The notes beneath the pieces are model-generated. The model saw only the letters and a list, made by a program, of their open reading frames with translations. It searched no databases and was not told where the DNA came from. From Tenericutes bacterium HGW-Tenericutes-1 (GTDB lineage Bacteria; Bacillota_I; Bacilli_A; Izemoplasmatales; Hujiaoplasmataceae): 64,000 bases of DNA. This document shows positions 23,647 through 32,940 of the stretch, piece by piece; within the stretch, counting starts at the first letter, position 1; the number at the start of each line of letters is the position of its first letter. The position numbers and the translations under genes were made by a program. Location: positions 1-64,000 of the forward strand of contig PGXM01000005.1 in NCBI GenBank assembly GCA_002839155.1, given 5' to 3'.

Positions 23647-25893
23647 ATGATCCTTTTGAATTACATCGAAGGCATTCTGAAAAATTATTTGTTTTATAAT
23701 GATTCAAATGCTTATTCCGTATTAAAAATTGAAATCACAGATACGAATGAGCCTAATCTCGTATTTTTCGAACCCACGATTATTGTTTGTGGGTTTTTTC
23801 CTAAGTTAGAACTTTCAACGAAATATCGTTTTTACGGAAAAGAAAAAAGTCATCCTAAATATGGAATCCAGTATGACGCCGAGCGATATGAAAAGATTAT
23901 GGATAATACCTATGAAGGATTAATCGATTATCTTTCCAGCGGTATTGTCAAAGGCATTGGTCCAAAAACCGCTAAACGGATTATTGATACTTTAGGATTG
24001 GATGCCCTAGATAAAATTGCAAACAACCCTAACGTCCTTGATCAAGTACCAAAATTACAAAAGCAGAAGAAACATGAAATTCAATCCTCCATCATTGATA
24101 ACCGGATGATGGAATCAACTTTAGTATGGTTATATGGTTTTCAAATATCTCCCAAAATGTCAATGCGAATTTTTCAAAGATATGGGTTAAAAACAATTGA
24201 TATCATCCAAGAAAATCCTTATGTATTAATTGATGAAGTTGAAGGAATTGGTTTTAAACGCGCCGATGAAATAGGCCTAAAAGTGGGCTTTTCCTACGAT
24301 AGTCCCTTACGAATATCAGCGGTTATATTGTTCTTGTTACAAGAATATGCGAACAAGTATGGAGATACTTATGTCAATCGACTTAAGTTAATAGAATATA
24401 CTTATACATTTTTGAAAATTGATGACAACCTATATGTCGAACAATCAACCATTGAAGCCATGATACTACAAATGGAATCAAGTCATAAACTAGCCATATT
24501 AGATGATAAAGTTGGATTAATGTCATTATATAACTCAGAAAAAAATATTGCTTCCAAAGTCCAATCATTGATAAAAAGAGATTCTGATTTAATCAATGAA
24601 GATTTGCTTAAATCCGTCGTGACGGAATTTGAATCAATCAATGGAATTACCTATACGACCAATCAAAGAGAAGCCATTTTACAAGCATTATCTAATCCAT
24701 TTACCATTATTACTGGTGGCCCTGGTACAGGAAAAACCACCATTGTTAAAGGTATTGTTAATGTATTTATTTCCTTACACTCCGGAGATCGCTACATCAA
24801 AGATAAAATCAAATTGGCAGCTCCAACTGGAAAAGCTGCCAAGCGATTATCTGAAGCGACTGAATTGCCGGCAATGACCATTCACCGGTTGTTAGGGTAT
24901 GATTACACCGACCATTTTGCGTATGACGAGTATAATACAATTGATGCATCACTCATTATTATCGATGAAGCATCGATGCTCGATGTTGCTTTAGCAGATC
25001 AATTATTGAAGTCTATCAATAAAAATACGAAAGTCGTTATCGTTGGTGATGACAATCAATTGCCATCGGTAGGACCAGGTCAAGTTCTTGCCGATTTATT
25101 GAATTGTGACCTAATCCCCACGGTAAAACTTTATAAAATTCACCGTCAGGCCTCGGACTCAAGCATTATTCAATTAGCCTATGATATATTAAACCAACAA
25201 TTGACAGAAAATGTTCTTGGCTATCATCATGATCGTTCATATATTCGTGCAAACGAATCTGAAGTTCCTGATAAAATCATGAGTGTCATTCAAGAAGCCA
25301 TTGATGAAGGATTTGATCTTTGGGAAGATATCGAAGTTTTGATACCGATGTATAAAGGTGAATGTGGAATTGATCGAATTAATCAACTATTACAAGCGAA
25401 ATTCAATCAAGAAAATAAGCAGCAATCCATTTCTTTCGGTACGAAAGTATTCTACTACCGAGATAAAGTTATGCAACTTGTTAATCAACCCGAAGATGGA
25501 ATTATGAATGGCGATTTAGGTGTTGTTTGCGGCATTCTAGATGAACGTGAAATGCTCGTTGATTTTACTGGCAATATCGTAAAATACAATGTCAAAGATT
25601 TCGATAGTTTAACCTTAGCTTATGCAATTTCAATTCATAAATCACAAGGCAGTGAATTTAAGGTCGTGGTCATGCCACTCGTGAGAAGTTATACCATTAT
25701 GTTAAAAAGAAAGCTTCTTTATACGGCTGTCACAAGAGCAAAAGAAAGACTTATTATGATTGGTGAATTTTCTGCGCTTAAGCGTGGTATTTTAGGTGTT
25801 GAACCCCCCAGAAATACCTTTCTTTCTTTGATTTTAGAAGGAAATGAAGTCAAACCTTTCGAAAAAGAATTATCAATTGAAGATTTTTTATAA
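23647..25893 (+). CDS. recD2: RecD-like DNA helicase RecD2
   Basis: The 748-residue SF1B 5'-3' helicase has an N-terminal OB-like region and tandem helix-hairpin-helix motifs (GIVKGIGPKTAKRI and EVEGIGFKRADEIG). Walker A (GGPGTGKTT) lies near residue 357 and Walker B in IIIDEASMLD. The C-terminal SH3/UvrD_C2 region contains AISIHKSQGSEF and YTAVTRAKERL. RecD2 works in genome maintenance in bacteria without RecBCD. ATG 23647 abuts AGGAAAGG; a TTG at 23656 is an alternative start with better spacing. The position just before alaS matches the Bacillus yrrC neighbourhood. Confidence 0.94.
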   Translation: MILLNYIEGILKNYLFYNDSNAYSVLKIEITDTNEPNLVFFEPTIIVCGFFPKLELSTKYRFYGKEKSHPKYGIQYDAERYEKIMDNTYEGLIDYLSSGIVKGIGPKTAKRIIDTLGLDALDKIANNPNVLDQVPKLQKQKKHEIQSSIIDNRMMESTLVWLYGFQISPKMSMRIFQRYGLKTIDIIQENPYVLIDEVEGIGFKRADEIGLKVGFSYDSPLRISAVILFLLQEYANKYGDTYVNRLKLIEYTYTFLKIDDNLYVEQSTIEAMILQMESSHKLAILDDKVGLMSLYNSEKNIASKVQSLIKRDSDLINEDLLKSVVTEFESINGITYTTNQREAILQALSNPFTIITGGPGTGKTTIVKGIVNVFISLHSGDRYIKDKIKLAAPTGKAAKRLSEATELPAMTIHRLLGYDYTDHFAYDEYNTIDASLIIIDEASMLDVALADQLLKSINKNTKVVIVGDDNQLPSVGPGQVLADLLNCDLIPTVKLYKIHRQASDSSIIQLAYDILNQQLTENVLGYHHDRSYIRANESEVPDKIMSVIQEAIDEGFDLWEDIEVLIPMYKGECGIDRINQLLQAKFNQENKQQSISFGTKVFYYRDKVMQLVNQPEDGIMNGDLGVVCGILDEREMLVDFTGNIVKYNVKDFDSLTLAYAISIHKSQGSEFKVVVMPLVRSYTIMLKRKLLYTAVTRAKERLIMIGEFSALKRGILGVEPPRNTFLSLILEGNEVKPFEKELSIEDFL

Positions 25894-25919
25894 ACAAGGT
25901 TAGTTTTACTCCAAAATGA

Positions 25920-25948
25920 TTGCTTTTTCTAAAGAAATAGTTTATAAT
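25920..25948 (+). promoter_or_regulatory. Promoter of the alaS T-box leader
   Basis: TTGCTT (25920-25925), a 17-base spacer and TATAAT (25943-25948). Confidence 0.65.
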
Positions 25949-25956
25949 TTTGTCAA

Positions 25957-26160
25957 ATCGATGCGAAAGATTATTAGAAGTAATTTGATTTATAGAGAGT
26001 TTAGGGTTGGTGCAACTAAACAGTCAATTATTTTGAAGCTCCTTTCAAGAGATGCTAATCACATCCGCCGACCAGCGTTAACGGTTTTTAAGTGCTAGGA
26101 AACTAGAACAAAGGTGGTACCGCGATATAATCGTCCTTTAATCATAGAGGATGATTTTTT
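25957..26160 (+). promoter_or_regulatory. T-box riboswitch of alaS, GCT specifier
   Basis: Stem I is closed by GAAAG (near 25965) and CTTTC (26042-26046). The specifier position holds GCT (26038-26040), an Ala codon. The T-box AAGGTGGTACCGCG is at 26111-26124. The terminator arms ATCGTCCT and AGGATGAT (about 26129-26153) precede six T. The base after the specifier is C, where a purine is usual. A 60-codon open frame across this region (25916-26098) is not a gene. Confidence 0.92.
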
Positions 26161-26181
26161 ATTTTTTATGGAGGTTTTACG

Positions 26182-28818
26182 ATGAAATACATGAAGGGCA
26201 ATGAAATTAGACAAATGTGGTTAGACTTCTTTCAAGAGAAGGGCCACGGTGTGGAAAAAGGGGCATCGTTAATCCCTAATGATGACCCAACTTTATTATG
26301 GATGAACGCTGGCGTTGCAGCACTCAAAAAATATTTCGACGGATCAATCGTTCCTAAAAATCCACGAATTGTGAATGCGCAAAAATGTATTCGCACCAAT
26401 GACATCGAGAATGTTGGGAAGACCGCTCGTCATCACACGTTTTTCGAAATGCTTGGCAATTTCTCAATTGGTGATTATTTTCGCATTGAAGCAGTTACAT
26501 GGGGGTATGAACTTATCACCAGCCCCAAATGGTTAGGGTTTGATAAAAATCGCTTATATATGACCGTTTACCCAGATGATTTTGAAACAAGAGACTTATG
26601 GATTAAACTAGGAATGGATCCATCCCATATCATTCCAACGGAAGAAAATAATTTCTGGGAAATTGGCGAAGGGCCTTGTGGACCTTGTACGGAAATATTT
26701 TATGATCGCGGACCTGATTTTGGCGATTTCACACCAGATGCCATTCGTGATGATATTGAAAATGATCGTTACGTTGAATTTTGGAATATCGTATTTTCAC
26801 AATATAATGCCAAACCCGGACTAAGTCGTAGTGAGTATCCAGAATTACCGAATAAAAATATCGATACGGGTTGCGGTCTTGAACGATTGACATCGATTAT
26901 TCAAGGCGTCAAAACGAATTTTGAAACAGATTTATTTATGCCTATAATCAAACAAATCGAAGCAATTTCAGGCGTTAAATATGAAGGACAAATGGCATTT
27001 AAAGTTATCGCTGATCATATTAGAACCGTTACTTTTGCGGTCGCAGACGGGGCTATATTAGCAAATGAAGGGCGTGGCTATGTTTTAAGACGGCTACTTC
27101 GTAGAGCAGTTAAGTATGGTAAGAAATTAGGAATTATGCGTCCATTCATGGATGAACTCGTTGATATTGTCATTCGTAATATGGATGTCTATTATCCCTA
27201 TCTCAATGACCAAGCTGATATTGTAAAAAAGATTGTTCAAACGGAGGAAACAAAATTCTTAGAAACAATTGCTTCAGGTGAAAAACGTTTTGAAGCCATT
27301 GTTCATAACACTAGTTCAAACATCATTTCGGGAATAGATGCTTTTATTCTATATGACACATATGGCTTCCCCATTGAATTAACGCAAGAATATGCGGAAG
27401 AATTGAAAATGAGCGTTGATATTGAAGGCTTTAAAGCCGAAATGGAAAAGCAGAAAGACCGTGCAAGAAATGCACGAAAAGATATTCAATCGATGAAATC
27501 TCAAAATGAAGAGTTCCTTCAATTTAATGAAGAAAGTACCTTTGTTGGTTATGATACTTTATTATCTGAAACGAAAATCATTAAGATTTTCAAAGAAGGT
27601 CTAGTCCTTGAAAAAACACCTTTCTATGCAACATCGGGTGGACAAGTTGCGGATACCGGGGTTATTTATAATGACAAGTTTTCTGCAAAAGTTACGGATG
27701 TTTTTAAATTACCTAACGGTCAATTTTTACACGTGTTTGAGTTAATTGAAGGCAGTCCTGAAGAAGGAATGAAAGTGAATGCAAAGGTTGACGTTTTAAA
27801 ACGCAATTTAACGGCTTATAACCATTCAGCGACGCATTTATTATTTAAATCGTTAAGAGATTTATTAGGCTCTCATATTTCTCAACAAGGGAGTCAAGTC
27901 ACTTCAGAAATGTTAAGATTTGACTTTAATCATTTTGAATCAATTACAGACGATCAAATTCTAGAACTTGAAAAACGCGTTAATGACATGATTTCAAACG
28001 ATTACCCAACGCATACAGAATTATTAAGCGTTGATGAAGCGGTCAAAAAAGGCGCAATCGCTGAATTCGGTGAAAAATATGGTGATACAGTTCGAGTCAT
28101 TGATTTGAAATATACGTTGGATTTATGTGGAGGAACGCACGTTAAAAACATCAAAGATATTCATCGTTTTGCGATTAAAAACATCTTTTCAATCGGGTCT
28201 GGCATTTATCGAATTGAAGGACTAACTAATATTGGCGTTGAAAGCATCGTTGAAGGATTAGTTGGAATTAATCAAGAAATTGAGAATTTGGTTCGTAAAG
28301 CAGATGTAATCGTCTCCACTGCGAAATCAGAAGGCATTGATGTTACTTTCAATCATGAGGTAAATAAAACTGTCCTTGGTTCTTATCAAGACGTCATCAA
28401 TAAACGAAATGAGTTTTCGTTACTTCAAAAAGCTGTAAAAGAACTCGAAAAAGAAGTATCTAAATTAAAAGAAGGTCAAGTTTTATCTTCGATGGATTCT
28501 TATTATTCGTTTATTGAGAAAAACATGTTTGTTCAAAGAGTCGATGGCATGGAGATGAATCAATTAAAACAACTTGTTGATAACATCGCTAACAAAACAC
28601 AAAATGGTCTCGTGTTTGTTGCCTCGGTCAATAATGACAAAGTTATGTTCTTATCTAAAAGCATGTCAAATAAATATCATTGCGGTGAGTTAGTTAAAGC
28701 AGCTGCACAAATTTGTGGCGGTAATGGTGGCGGCAGACCAGATTATGCTCAAGCGGGCGGGAAAGATACTTCAAAAGTGGATGAAGCGATTGAATTCATC
28801 CGAGGAAAAGTCCTATGA
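26182..28818 (+). CDS. alaS: Alanine--tRNA ligase
   Basis: The 878-residue class II synthetase has an N-terminal catalytic core with ARHHTFFEMLGNFSIGDYF, an editing domain with the zinc-site motif HSATHLLF and the CGGTHV cysteine, and a C-terminal DHHA1/C-Ala domain ending in a glycine-rich CGGNGGGRPDYAQAGG. ATG 26182 follows GGAGG. It is controlled by the T-box leader upstream. It overlaps yqgF by 4 bases. In Bacilli ireB (yrzL) sits between these two genes; it is absent here. Confidence 0.97.
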   Translation: MKYMKGNEIRQMWLDFFQEKGHGVEKGASLIPNDDPTLLWMNAGVAALKKYFDGSIVPKNPRIVNAQKCIRTNDIENVGKTARHHTFFEMLGNFSIGDYFRIEAVTWGYELITSPKWLGFDKNRLYMTVYPDDFETRDLWIKLGMDPSHIIPTEENNFWEIGEGPCGPCTEIFYDRGPDFGDFTPDAIRDDIENDRYVEFWNIVFSQYNAKPGLSRSEYPELPNKNIDTGCGLERLTSIIQGVKTNFETDLFMPIIKQIEAISGVKYEGQMAFKVIADHIRTVTFAVADGAILANEGRGYVLRRLLRRAVKYGKKLGIMRPFMDELVDIVIRNMDVYYPYLNDQADIVKKIVQTEETKFLETIASGEKRFEAIVHNTSSNIISGIDAFILYDTYGFPIELTQEYAEELKMSVDIEGFKAEMEKQKDRARNARKDIQSMKSQNEEFLQFNEESTFVGYDTLLSETKIIKIFKEGLVLEKTPFYATSGGQVADTGVIYNDKFSAKVTDVFKLPNGQFLHVFELIEGSPEEGMKVNAKVDVLKRNLTAYNHSATHLLFKSLRDLLGSHISQQGSQVTSEMLRFDFNHFESITDDQILELEKRVNDMISNDYPTHTELLSVDEAVKKGAIAEFGEKYGDTVRVIDLKYTLDLCGGTHVKNIKDIHRFAIKNIFSIGSGIYRIEGLTNIGVESIVEGLVGINQEIENLVRKADVIVSTAKSEGIDVTFNHEVNKTVLGSYQDVINKRNEFSLLQKAVKELEKEVSKLKEGQVLSSMDSYYSFIEKNMFVQRVDGMEMNQLKQLVDNIANKTQNGLVFVASVNNDKVMFLSKSMSNKYHCGELVKAAAQICGGNGGGRPDYAQAGGKDTSKVDEAIEFIRGKVL

Positions 28819-29234
28819 AAGTCTTAGGGCTTGATTTAGGAACCACAACTTGCGGGATGGCTGTCTCAGATCCTTCTGAGATTATCGCAACTGGAGTCGA
28901 AACTTTTCGATTTGAGGCTAGTAATTTCGAACTTCCACTTGACTATGTCAAGAAATTTATCGATAATAATAAAATAGGACTAGTCGTTTTAGGCTATCCG
29001 AAAAATATGGATGGATCAATTGGGTTTCAGGGACAACTCGTTTTAGACTTTAAAACGAAACTCGAAGCGATGACTGAAATCAAAATTGTTTTATGGGACG
29101 AAAGATTAACCACACGGATGGTTACACAAGCAATGATTTCAGGCGATATGAGCCGGAAAAAACGGAAAGAAAATGTTGATCGTTTAGCAGCGACAGTCAT
29201 TTTACAAAGTTATTTAGATTCACGGAGGAGATAA
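28815..29234 (+). CDS. yqgF: Holliday junction resolvase-like protein YqgF (pre-16S rRNA nuclease)
   Basis: The 139-residue RNase H-fold protein has the N-terminal GLDLGTTTCGMAVSD strand with the catalytic Asp, a second acidic site in LWDERLTT and a third near NVDRLAA. The family processes the 5' end of 16S rRNA precursor in bacteria and was first annotated as a RuvC-like resolvase. It is coupled to alaS by ATGA overlap and followed one base later by the DUF1292 gene, as in B. subtilis yrrK-yrzB. Confidence 0.93.
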   Translation: MKVLGLDLGTTTCGMAVSDPSEIIATGVETFRFEASNFELPLDYVKKFIDNNKIGLVVLGYPKNMDGSIGFQGQLVLDFKTKLEAMTEIKIVLWDERLTTRMVTQAMISGDMSRKKRKENVDRLAATVILQSYLDSRRR

Positions 29235-29235
29235 T

Positions 29236-29556
29236 ATGGATAGAGAAATGGAAACTTTCATTGTTACAGATGAAAACGGAAAAGAAATAACATGTCAAAT
29301 CATCATGACTTTTGACTCAGATGAATTTAATAAAAGTTATGTCGTTTACCAAATCGTCGGAGATGAAACTGGCGAATATTTTGCGGCTGCTTTCAACCCA
29401 GAAGATGGTGATGAAGGTCGCTTAATTCAAATTGAAACGGATGAAGAATGGGACTTTGTAGAAGAAGTTCTTGAAAGCTTTCTCGATGATCAAGATGAAG
29501 AGGAAGAACATCATCACGACCACGATCACGAACATCATCACGAAGACGAAGAGTAA
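29236..29556 (+). CDS. DUF1292 (YrzB) family protein with a His/acidic tail
   Basis: The 106-residue cytosolic protein has the DUF1292 core over residues 1-85 (FIVTDENGKEITCQII, YVVYQIV, EWDFVEEVLES). The core is followed by a tail of about 20 residues made only of Glu, Asp and His with alternating HHH and D/E. The tail looks able to bind divalent metal ions (Ni, Zn, Cu). The role of the family is unknown; it travels with yqgF and trmR in Firmicutes. The ribosome site GGAGGAGA is strong. Confidence 0.88.
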   Translation: MDREMETFIVTDENGKEITCQIIMTFDSDEFNKSYVVYQIVGDETGEYFAAAFNPEDGDEGRLIQIETDEEWDFVEEVLESFLDDQDEEEEHHHDHDHEHHHEDEE

Positions 29557-29588
29557 TATTTTTACTCTTTGCTTTTTTTGGAGCGAAT

Positions 29589-30206
29589 ATGAATGACATT
29601 TTGCAGTTAATTGAACAAGACGCAGTGCTTAAAAAAATCCATTTATTGGGATTAGAATTGAATATTCCTATGATGGAATTTGAAGGAATTAACTTCGTAT
29701 CGACGTTAATCAATTCCTATTCTTCACCCAAAGTATTAGAGATTGGAACAGCCATCGGTTTTAGTTCAATTGCTTTATCCAAAATGTCGAATGCTGAGAT
29801 ATGGTCGATTGAGCGTAATGATGAATTATTTCAAATTGCTCAGACAAATGTGAATAACGCTCAATTAAATGATCGAATTCATTTACTTTTTGGTGATGCG
29901 TTTGATATTGACGTTTTAAGTTTGGGTCAATTTGATGTTATTTTTATTGATGCTGCAAAAGCACAGTATCAACGCTTTTTCTCCAAGTTTGAACCTTTGT
30001 TAACGGATAATGGACTGATTGTCACGGACAATTTATCGTTTCATGGCATTGTAAGTCGTGAATCGGCTTTATTAACAAGAAATCAACGAGCATTGGCGAG
30101 GAAAATTAATAATTTCATCAATTGGCTTAAAACAAATGAAGCATTTGATACTGTATTTTATACTATTGGTGATGGGATGAGTGTCAGCCATCGCAAACGA
30201 GGATGA
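29589..30206 (+). CDS. trmR: tRNA 5-hydroxyuridine methyltransferase (O-methyltransferase, YrrM/TrmR)
   Basis: The 205-residue class I SAM-dependent O-methyltransferase has the SAM motif VLEIGTAIGFSSIAL, acidic motif SIERND and FIDAAKAQY in the metal/substrate region. The B. subtilis orthologue YrrM methylates 5-hydroxyuridine at wobble position 34 to give mo5U. The two U32 proteins downstream make that hydroxyuridine, so the three genes form a wobble-base modification unit. In Bacillus mltG (yrrL) lies just upstream; here it is missing. Confidence 0.88.
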   Translation: MNDILQLIEQDAVLKKIHLLGLELNIPMMEFEGINFVSTLINSYSSPKVLEIGTAIGFSSIALSKMSNAEIWSIERNDELFQIAQTNVNNAQLNDRIHLLFGDAFDIDVLSLGQFDVIFIDAAKAQYQRFFSKFEPLLTDNGLIVTDNLSFHGIVSRESALLTRNQRALARKINNFINWLKTNEAFDTVFYTIGDGMSVSHRKRG

Positions 30207-30210
30207 TAAT

Positions 30211-31089
30211 TTGAAATTCGTCACAAACCTGTATTATGAACAAGAAATTGAACACTTAATAACTCTTGGAATAAGTGTTTTTCTTCTTAATTCCGATTGT
30301 TTAACGACACGTGCAACGCGTGTTTTTTCACGTGATGAAATAAAACATTTGGTTCATATCATCCATCAATCAAATAAAGAAGTTTATATCAACCTCAATA
30401 CAATGATTCATGAATCTGATGTCGTAGTCGCTCAAACTTATTTAGAGTTTTTAAAACCACTTAATGTTGATGGAATTATTATCTTTGATTGGACTTATTT
30501 CCCGATTGCACAAAAACTCAATATGGAGAATTTACTCATATTTCAACCTAGTACACTCACAACAAATCTCTATGATCCTTGGTTTTATGAATCGAAAGGT
30601 ATCAAAGGTATGACCCTTGCAAGAGAAATAACATTAGATGCAATCAGTATTATTTTACAAAACAAAAAGGAGATTGAACTATCAGTTGTCGGACATGGTA
30701 TTCAACCAATGTTCTATTCAAAAAGACCGCTGATTAAAAATTACTTTATTGAAAAAAATCTAAATGACATTGAATATCTCAATCAAACTGATTTTGTTTT
30801 AGAAGAATCTAACCGAGGCGCGTCGAAATATCCGATCTATGAAGATTCTTTTGGAACTCATATTTTTAGACAAAATAAACTAGAATCTATCGATGAGATT
30901 CAATCCTATGAAACTTTAATATCAGATTTTATAATTGAACGTTTTATGATGTCTGATGACGAATTATATGATTCTATTAAAGTCTATCATGACCGTCGTT
31001 TTGTCGATGAATTTAGAAGTCGTTATCAGAAAGAATATGATTCAGGGTTTTATTACAAACAAACGAATCTCCGTTCGGAGGTGAAGTGA
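30211..31089 (+). CDS. trhP1: Peptidase U32-family tRNA hydroxylation protein (YrrN/TrhP1-like)
   Basis: The protein of about 292 residues is of the short U32 type and paired with a longer U32 gene. In B. subtilis the equivalent pair (YrrN-YrrO, TrhP1-TrhP2) is needed for prephenate-dependent 5-hydroxylation of U34 in tRNA. Identification rests on the gene pair and partial U32 features (NVDGIIIFDWT, NLLIFQPSTLTT). TTG 30211 follows GAGGATGAT and was preferred; a GTG at 30181 lies inside trmR with no clear ribosome site. It overlaps the next gene by one base (TGATG). Confidence 0.78.
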   Translation: MKFVTNLYYEQEIEHLITLGISVFLLNSDCLTTRATRVFSRDEIKHLVHIIHQSNKEVYINLNTMIHESDVVVAQTYLEFLKPLNVDGIIIFDWTYFPIAQKLNMENLLIFQPSTLTTNLYDPWFYESKGIKGMTLAREITLDAISIILQNKKEIELSVVGHGIQPMFYSKRPLIKNYFIEKNLNDIEYLNQTDFVLEESNRGASKYPIYEDSFGTHIFRQNKLESIDEIQSYETLISDFIIERFMMSDDELYDSIKVYHDRRFVDEFRSRYQKEYDSGFYYKQTNLRSEVK

Positions 31090-32291
31090 TGAGTAAACCG
31101 GAATTACTTGCGCCTGCAGGCGATTTAGAAAAACTAAAGATTGCGCTTTTGTATGGTGCTGATGCTGTTTATATTGGCGGTACTTCATTTTCTTTAAGAG
31201 CGAGAGCTTCTAACTTTAACATTGATTCAATTTCTGAAGGTGTTGATTTTGCACATCGATTAGGCAAAAAAGTTTATGTTACTGCGAATATGATTCCTCA
31301 TAATGAGGATATGGCGGGGCTAGATAACTACCTTAAAGAACTAGAAAGAATTGGCGTTGATGCAATTATTGCAGCAAGTCCTTACATCATTGACCGAGCA
31401 TTAACTGCAACAAAGATGCCAGTCCATTTATCAACTCAACAAAGTGTTACCAATAGTTTCTTAGCTAATCATTGGCATGATTATGGTATTGAACGGGTTG
31501 TTTTAGCAAGAGAACTGAGTATCGATGAAATAAAAACAGTGAGTGAAAATGCCAAAGTTGAACTAGAAGTCTTCATTCATGGGGGGATGTGTGTTTCTTA
31601 CTCTGGGAGATGTACATTATCAAACACGATGACTGATAGAGATGCTAACCGAGGTGGATGTGCTCATAGTTGTAGATGGCATTACACTCTATCTAAAAAT
31701 CATCAACAAATCGGTCATAAAAATGATTTTCGTATGTCTTCGAAAGATTTAGATAGCGTTGAATATATTTCTGACCTTATTTCACTTGGTATTTCTTCAT
31801 TGAAAATAGAAGGCAGAATGAAATCCGCGCATTACATAGCTACCATTGTTTATGTTTATCGCATGATGATTGACGATTACTTTAATCATTCATTAAAACC
31901 GCTTGATTATTACCGAGAAGAAATCCAAAAAGCTGAAAACAGAGAAACATCACATGGGTTCTTTGCAGGTATTACAACCACTGAGCAGCAGCTATATAAT
32001 GATGATTTAAAACTTCCAACCCAAGATTTCATTGCCATTGGTTTGGACTATGATGAAGTAACTAAAATTGCTACGGTTGAACAACGTAACAATTTTAAGC
32101 CATACTCGACCATTGAGATCATTAGTCCAAATAAGTTGCCTGAAATAATTGAAATTGCAGAAATAACTGATATTGATGGCAATACCCTTGATACAGCTCG
32201 ACATCCACTTCAAAAAATCAAATTTTATTCACCCATTCCAATCCAAAAATACGATATGATAAGGATGTGCAAATCATGCAAAAACCATTGA
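31089..32291 (+). CDS. trhP2: Peptidase U32-family tRNA hydroxylation protein (YrrO/TrhP2-like)
   Basis: The 400-residue U32 protein has the expected signatures: PELLAPAGDLEKLKIAL at the N-terminus, YIGGTSFSLRA, HLSTQQSVTN, EVFIHGGMCVSYSGRC and a Cys-rich RGGCAHSCRWHY that with the last cysteines (CKSCKNH) could hold an iron-sulfur cluster. It acts with its short partner upstream in tRNA U34 hydroxylation. ATG 31089 follows GGAGGTGA; the in-frame GTG at 31086 is less well placed. It overlaps udk by 16 bases. Confidence 0.9.
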   Translation: MSKPELLAPAGDLEKLKIALLYGADAVYIGGTSFSLRARASNFNIDSISEGVDFAHRLGKKVYVTANMIPHNEDMAGLDNYLKELERIGVDAIIAASPYIIDRALTATKMPVHLSTQQSVTNSFLANHWHDYGIERVVLARELSIDEIKTVSENAKVELEVFIHGGMCVSYSGRCTLSNTMTDRDANRGGCAHSCRWHYTLSKNHQQIGHKNDFRMSSKDLDSVEYISDLISLGISSLKIEGRMKSAHYIATIVYVYRMMIDDYFNHSLKPLDYYREEIQKAENRETSHGFFAGITTTEQQLYNDDLKLPTQDFIAIGLDYDEVTKIATVEQRNNFKPYSTIEIISPNKLPEIIEIAEITDIDGNTLDTARHPLQKIKFYSPIPIQKYDMIRMCKSCKNH

Positions 32292-32896
32292 TTATTGCAG
32301 TTGCAGGCGGTTCTTCTTCAGGTAAAACGACGGTTGTTGAAAAAATCATGGCAAATCTAGGGGACTATCCCGTGATTGTCATCAAACATGATGATTATTA
32401 TAAAGATCAATCCGCCATGTCCATGGAAGAAAGAAGAGCGGTCAACTATGACCATCCTTTCTCAATTGATAATGATTTGTTTTATAAACAACTCAAAATG
32501 TTAATTTCTGGACAACCCATAGAAAAACCGACCTATGATTTCGTCAATTTGACGAGAGCTTTAGCGACTGAACTGGTTAATCCAGCTAAAATTATTATTT
32601 TAGAAGGCATTCTGATCATGGAAGAAACTCGGATCAGGAATTTAGCTGATATTAAAATTTTCGTGGAATGCGATGATGATTTACGGTTTATCCGAAGACT
32701 TCAAAGAGATATTAAAGAGCGTGGAAGAACGATGGATTCAGTTATAAATCAATATATAAATACCGTTAAACCGATGCACTACGCATTTGTTAAACCAACA
32801 AAAAGATACGCAGACATCATCATTCCGAATGATTATTCAAATGATGTGGCTGTCGATATCATAAATGCTAAAATTTTGTCTATCATAAATAAATAA
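32276..32896 (+). CDS. udk: Uridine kinase
   Basis: The 206-residue P-loop kinase phosphorylates uridine and cytidine in pyrimidine salvage. Walker A is AGGSSSGKTTV at residue 9; KHDDYYKD and YDHPFS are typical of Udk, and RRLQRDIKERGR forms the lid. ATG 32276 was chosen over an in-frame GTG at 32267 because AAGGA precedes it at a better distance. The gene order U32-udk-greA matches B. subtilis. Confidence 0.95.
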   Translation: MQKPLIIAVAGGSSSGKTTVVEKIMANLGDYPVIVIKHDDYYKDQSAMSMEERRAVNYDHPFSIDNDLFYKQLKMLISGQPIEKPTYDFVNLTRALATELVNPAKIIILEGILIMEETRIRNLADIKIFVECDDDLRFIRRLQRDIKERGRTMDSVINQYINTVKPMHYAFVKPTKRYADIIIPNDYSNDVAVDIINAKILSIINK

Positions 32897-32900
32897 ATTA

Positions 32901-32909
32901 TGATATAAT
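32901..32909 (+). promoter_or_regulatory. Extended -10 promoter of greA
   Basis: TGaTATAAT at 32901-32909, 31 bases before ATG 32941. Confidence 0.6.
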
Positions 32910-32940
32910 TTGAAAGCAATAGATAAAGGAGATTCAGACT

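Noticed and set aside
25916-26098. 60-codon open frame upstream of alaS
   Set aside because: It lies across the T-box leader; the RNA structure, specifier and T-box explain the sequence.
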